Shown here: positions 32,661-36,589 of the stretch, piece by piece
Numbering within the stretch: the stretch's first letter is position 1
Layout: each line of letters opens with the position of its first letter
From: Phaeoceros laevis
Taxonomy: Eukaryota > Anthocerotophyta > Anthocerotopsida > Notothyladales
Reading direction: 5' to 3'
Length of the DNA: 36,589 bases
Assembly: GCA_049999765.1 (NCBI GenBank)
Contig: JBNGIQ010005328.1
Span: 27,034 to 63,622, forward strand
Notes under the pieces: model-generated
What the model saw: the letters and a program-made list of their open reading frames with translations, nothing else
The model's database searches: none
Told to the model about the DNA's origin: nothing
Program-made: the position numbers and the translations under genes

Positions 32661-34904
32661 ATGGCAAGCGAAGAACATGACATGCCTTCCATCGTCCACC
32701 TCAATGTAGGTTAGTGATGGCTGATCCTTGCCGTGGTGCTTCTCTGTCATTCTGGCACTCGACGCTGCTCGGGAACAATGATATCTGGAGGCGCTTCTGG
32801 AATAGTGAAGCGATTTTCTCACCCTGACTCTGGTGAAGGTTTGCCGCTGCGGATAAATGACTCGCTGTGGTCTTGGGCAGGTGGAACAGTATTCGCAACA
32901 ACTGTTGACACTTTGACTCTGCGTGACACGGATTCTATGCTAGCAGTCATGTTCAGTGGCAGGCATCGAGTTCACAAGGATCCTAAGAAGGTATTTTGTG
33001 GTCAGCTGAAAGTGTTGAGGATGTCTCAGAACCAAAGGCTACATGGTATTGATGGGAGGTGTCAACTTGCGATTTTGAGCAGGGAACTGTCTTCATTGAC
33101 AGAGATGGTACTCACTTCAGACACGTCTTAAATTGGCTAAGAGATGGGGTGGTTCCAGTTCTGGACACGGCAGCCTACCAAGAGCTCCTCCGTGAAGCGC
33201 AATATTACCAACTTACGGTACAATTCCATCCTGTCCGACTGCCTGGTCGGATCGGAATTTGCCAGGGCTTACAAAGGATACAGACGTAATTACTTCCGTG
33301 CTTGAATGAGTGACGTGCAAGAGTGCTGTGAAAATGATTTTTTTGGCATTTTAGGGTCTCATTGAAGCCGTAAATGTTCTTGTCACGAAAAAAGACGAGG
33401 ACGAGGACAAGCCTGAGATGACAAGGAGGGACGTGATTAAGTGCTTGCAATTCGTAAAAGTTCGCCTGCGTGGAGTGAATCTTTCGGGTCAAAACTTGTC
33501 GAAACTGGTATGTACATTCATAGCTTTGGTGATGCCGCTGAGCAGTTAATGTGCATGCTCGAAGACGCGTGAGCAATTGACTATGGCAGGATTTGAGTGG
33601 CGTGGACTTCAGCAATGCTCGCTTGAACAACACTTTCTTCTCGCGGGCTATGCTTCAGAATGCTAATTTCCAGGTGTGTTCTCAGTGTGTGCATGCTGAG
33701 GGTTCCAGTGCTGCCCCTGAGAGGACATGATGCTGGACCTTAATTTCGTTGCCTACATTGTGGTCAGAGAGTGGGTTCCATCAGAATGAGTTGTAGGTTC
33801 AGTCTTCCTCGCGAGTGACACCTATGTGAGATATCTTAAGATGCAATATCGCAAAGTTTACCTCCATGCTTGCTCTCTGGAGACTACAAGCTCAGCAATG
33901 GAAGCAGGTTAAGGAGACGTGTGTTGGCTAATGTATGAGGAACTAAGTCACTGAAATGATGAGCTGATGCAGGATGCAGAAGCAGATGGATCAAATTTTC
34001 AGAAGGCTATACTGAAGGAGTAAAAACCGGTTCCCTGCCTGTTTGTATGGTTGATGTGTCATGGTCACCTAATGTTGGTCAGTTGCTCCTCTTAAGAGGT
34101 GCCATGGTGGGTGAACTCTAATTAGAGGAAGTCCTTTTCTATAACAAACAGGTGTAACTTCGATGGGGCATTCCTACGTGGTGCGGTGCTTTCCGGTGCA
34201 AATTTGCAAAGTGCGAAATTGCAAGGTACTCTTGTACTCATTTCCTGAGCTTTGTATTCTTCATTTTCTAGTTATTCTGTGGTCCGAGCCCCTGAAGTCC
34301 AGCTTCTTGTTTTGTTGTGTACAGATGCTGTGTTAACAGATTCCAGTTTCTGCGGAGCAGATCTGCACTCAGCTCATTTGCAGGTAAGCCGCTCAACTTA
34401 GGTACACCTATCTGTTCATCCGGCTTGTTGAGTGTTCTGACAAGGTAATTCTTGGCAAATCTTTCCCACGGATATGCAGAATGCTGACCTCACAAATGCA
34501 AATCTTTCTGGAGCTATTCTGGAGCAAGCAAACTTGAAGGTAACATAAGACAGTGCCTTCAGAAATCTGCAGCAACTTGTCGCCTGATCTTCTTGAGCCA
34601 TCTCATGCACAGGGTGCAAAGCTGAAGGGAGCTGATCTGCGGCGTGCAAATTTGCAACGAGCATATTTACGGGACGTTGACCTGCGTGATACGGTAGAGT
34701 CCCAGTTGTTTGCTTGCCTCCAGTGTTTTGTGCCCTAGTCTGTGAAGTTGCTGACCTCCCCTGCTCCAACTTCCAACTAGCTTTCTGACTAGTTTTCATT
34801 CTCATTGTGGATACTTGCAGAGATTGGATGGTGCAAACCTTGGAGGTGCAAACTTGCAAGGGGCCATCAGGCCAGGGCCTTCAGATGGTCTTCCACAGAC
34901 CTGA
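32661..34904 (+). CDS. FIP2: FIP2-like BTB/POZ (T1-type) and pentapeptide-repeat protein
   Basis: Homologue of Arabidopsis FIP2 (interactor of the formin AFH1); the KCTD-like T1/BTB fold usually oligomerises and can serve CUL3 ligases. Eleven exons: 32661-32709, 32881-32990, 33083-33217, 33355-33507, 33590-33673, 33973-34019, 34152-34225, 34325-34383, 34480-34539, 34613-34693, 34821-34904, all GT-AG; 312 codons (311 aa; Arabidopsis about 298). Residues about 10-115 are the BTB domain (VHLNVGGTVFATTVDTL, MLAVMFSGRH, FIDRDGTHFRHVLNWLRDG, LLREAQYYQL). A linker (DVIKCLQ) leads to about 150 residues of A(D/N)Lxx pentapeptides (LSGANLQSAKLQ, ADLTNANLSGAIL, GANLGGANLQGAI), which fold as a right-handed quadrilateral beta helix. 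Small exons of 47-84 bases are each confirmed by repeat register. The start has ccATGGCA context. Confidence 0.94.
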
Positions 34905-36065
34905 TCAGAGGTTCAGGCAGTACATGGCTGACAATGGAGAGGCTGCACCTGCTGCTTGTATGTGTACAGATTTTTTTGTCATATCTTTGTGTCCCCACGA
35001 AACTAAATACATTCGCCTTGTATGTAATTGTCCCAATTGTTTGCTAGCTTTGCCTTGCATGTACTTACCTATAGCACTCCTCTGTGCTGCAAAAAAACTT
35101 GTTGAATTCCCAATTGCCCTGTTTGAAGTTCATTCAGTTGCCGGTCTTGAGTCAGCAATTTCACAAGGCCATAGGGTGCATTGCACAATCCCGCCGAAAC
35201 GCTGCCAACGCGTTTGTTTCCAGGCTTCGAGGGAGGGCGTTCACCATTCGTACCTCACAGAAACGAGTTGTCGTGCAACAAATCCAAAATCGAGCGGCTC
35301 GACTCGAGCCGTCTTGGACCTCTTAGTTGAAATCCGAGTTAACGGAAACGCGTTTTAGGTGAACGGAGTCCACATCGCGCGTTAACCCTTAACCCTTTGC
35401 CATAACCCTGTTCATATTTTATTGGCCCTGCCACGTAAGGCAGGGACATAGATAAAAACGTTTTTAACGTGTTGTGCCTTCGACTTTTGCGGTAGATACG
35501 GAAATTTGCTGAGTTGAAGGTTTCCTAGATTTTCTCGTTTCTAAGAGGCGATAGGCTGGGGCACCGAGACGCAGTAAGCTTAGCGGAAAGCGCAAGCAGC
35601 ACGGCGATGTCCATTGGAGGACAGTCCTACCTCCCGTTCAACTTCTGCTAGGAAAATGAACCAGGCCAAATCGTCCCCAACCTTCCGACGCACTGGTTCC
35701 TCTATGAATGTATGGTCCAACACCTCTACTAACAAGCCGACCCACGGTAATAGGGTATCATTACTACATGGTTTGAAGTATTTGAATGGTTTATAACCTT
35801 TTTAACCGTTCCAAGTTCCAACACTTTATGACCCCGTCAAACCATTTAGGGGTCTGACTTTTTTAGGTTCATTTATGCTGGTCGTGATAAACAGTTTTAA
35901 ACCGGTCATTACCTTTTTTCCAGAAGGTAATCTGATCATTTTTGGGAAAAAAACATGAAAAAAAATATTTTATATGGGTGGAAAGCTCTTGTAAAAAGAG
36001 GTGCATTGTCACTTTTTGTATCACTAGTAAAATAATTGCATAACCTGCATGACCTTTTTGACAAA

Positions 36066-36098
36066 CTATTATATATAGTATATAATATATTATATAAT
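36066..36098. repeat. A/T-only palindromic microsatellite-like tract
   Basis: About 33 bases made almost only of TA/ATA steps (words such as TTATATATAGTATATAAT). It is largely self-complementary and can fold on itself. It lies inside the AT-rich right flank and has no gene assignment. Confidence 0.7.
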
Positions 36099-36541
36099 GG
36101 CAAGCTTTGAAGGTCCAAAACTACAAAAAAAAAAGAAGGTGTGGGCTCTAGGGCATTGCCATTGTGAGATTATTTCTTGTTTAATTAAGGCTATGTGGCC
36201 ATTTGTTTGCTGGCAAGAAAAAGCTGACCATCCTATACTCTAGTCACTAGTTACGCGAAACGCGTTTTGGGCCTCACCGAAACGAGTTTCGAACGTACCG
36301 TGCGTTTTGAACACGTTCGAAACGGACGGGATGGGATGACATTAATAAAAAGTTGTTGGGATTATTAAAAACAAAAAAAAGTGGTGCCGAAAGGCCCGAA
36401 ACCTTATGGCGCCACTCATAGTCGCGACTCGCAACAACAAGCAATTGTCAAGCATCATGAACGGGAACTTAGCTGCGTGAAGAGCTTGGCGCCACATCCC
36501 CGATTGTGAATCTTAGTTCGAGGAGGAGGGCGCGGGTTGTT

Positions 36542-36564
36542 GGAGGAGGGGTGCGCCCTCCTCC
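36542..36564. repeat. Perfect 9-base GC-rich inverted repeat (hairpin)
   Basis: GGAGGAGGG (36542-36550) and CCCTCCTCC (36556-36564) are exact reverse complements around a five-base loop. It sits directly before an ATG at 36565. It could be a 5' leader hairpin of a gene that starts at the edge, or only a result of purine/pyrimidine-rich composition. Confidence 0.6.
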
Positions 36565-36589
36565 ATGGAGCCCGCTCCCTCCTCCAGCC
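36565..36589 (+). CDS. Possible first codons of a gene cut by the right edge
   Basis: An ATG in CCATGG context opens a frame reading MEPAPSSS up to the window end. Eight codons are too few to judge. The local rise in GC content and the good start context are the only support. Confidence 0.2.

Larger units (their letters stand above)
34905..36589. other. Intergenic, AT-rich and repeat-bearing right flank
   Basis: About 1.7 kb past the FIP2-like stop. 34905 to about 35200 probably contains that gene's 3' UTR. 35380-36130 is AT-rich with degenerate GTTTGA/AACCGTT words like those near 5600. Short paired motifs at 35253-35355 and 36258-36288, an A/T palindrome and a terminal GC hairpin are listed separately. 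Open frames here have no recognised similarity. Confidence 0.5.

Overview
The window is nuclear DNA from a streptophyte, most likely a compact-genome, non-seed land plant of bryophyte or lycophyte grade. The evidence is the gene content: a plastid-targeted plant-type phytoene desaturase and protoporphyrinogen oxidase, thylakoid TatC, SCD1, HDA14, a FIP2-type BTB/pentapeptide protein and a PLS-class PPR protein with E-type C-terminus. Most genes are cut by many short spliceosomal introns, roughly 70 to 300 bases long. PLS-class PPR families are a land-plant hallmark, which argues against a green alga. I cannot name the species from sequence alone.

Layout, left to right. (1) 1-1159, minus: the 5' part of a TBC-domain Rab-GAP, running off the left edge. 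(2) 3258-4783, minus: a three-exon gene fusing an N-terminal SAM-like helical region to a peroxiredoxin-like 2 (PRXL2/FAM213) domain. (3) 5.5-7.1 kb: gene-poor, AT-rich DNA with the decayed C-terminus of a hAT transposase. (4) 7446-9604, minus: HDA14-type class II histone deacetylase, nine exons. (5) 10112-13398, minus: a ten-exon protein with two tandem DUF2439 (ZGRF1/Mte1/Dbl2-type) domains and an unrecognised C-terminus. (6) 14426-15901, plus: TatC, divergent from (5) and convergent with (7). (7) 16351-19036, minus: protoporphyrinogen oxidase. (8) 19539-22937, minus: phytoene desaturase, 14 exons. (9) 23982-27677, minus: SCD1-type DENN-WD40 protein in one uninterrupted 1231-codon frame. (10) 28081-30748, plus: PPR protein with an N-terminal PDF/WWDNR motif, divergent from SCD1. 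(11) 31239-31968, plus: prefoldin subunit 6. (12) 32661-34904, plus: FIP2-like BTB/pentapeptide-repeat protein. (13) 34905-36589: mostly non-coding, AT-rich, with short palindromic repeats and possibly the first codons of another gene at the right edge.

The gene models were built by hand. Exons were joined where a splice pair kept the frame and reproduced a conserved family sequence, and every complete model sums to a whole number of codons. Three introns (in HDA14, PDS and the PPR gene) can only be modelled well as GC-AG introns. The plastid theme is strong (PDS, PPOX, TatC, probably HDA14 and an organellar PPR protein), but these are independent plant nuclear genes and not an operon. No defence system, CRISPR array, rRNA or tRNA gene was seen. 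The observations most worth following are the SAM-like/PRXL2 fusion, the duplicated DUF2439 exon pair, the intronless SCD1 gene and the PDF-PPR fusion with its GC-AG intron.
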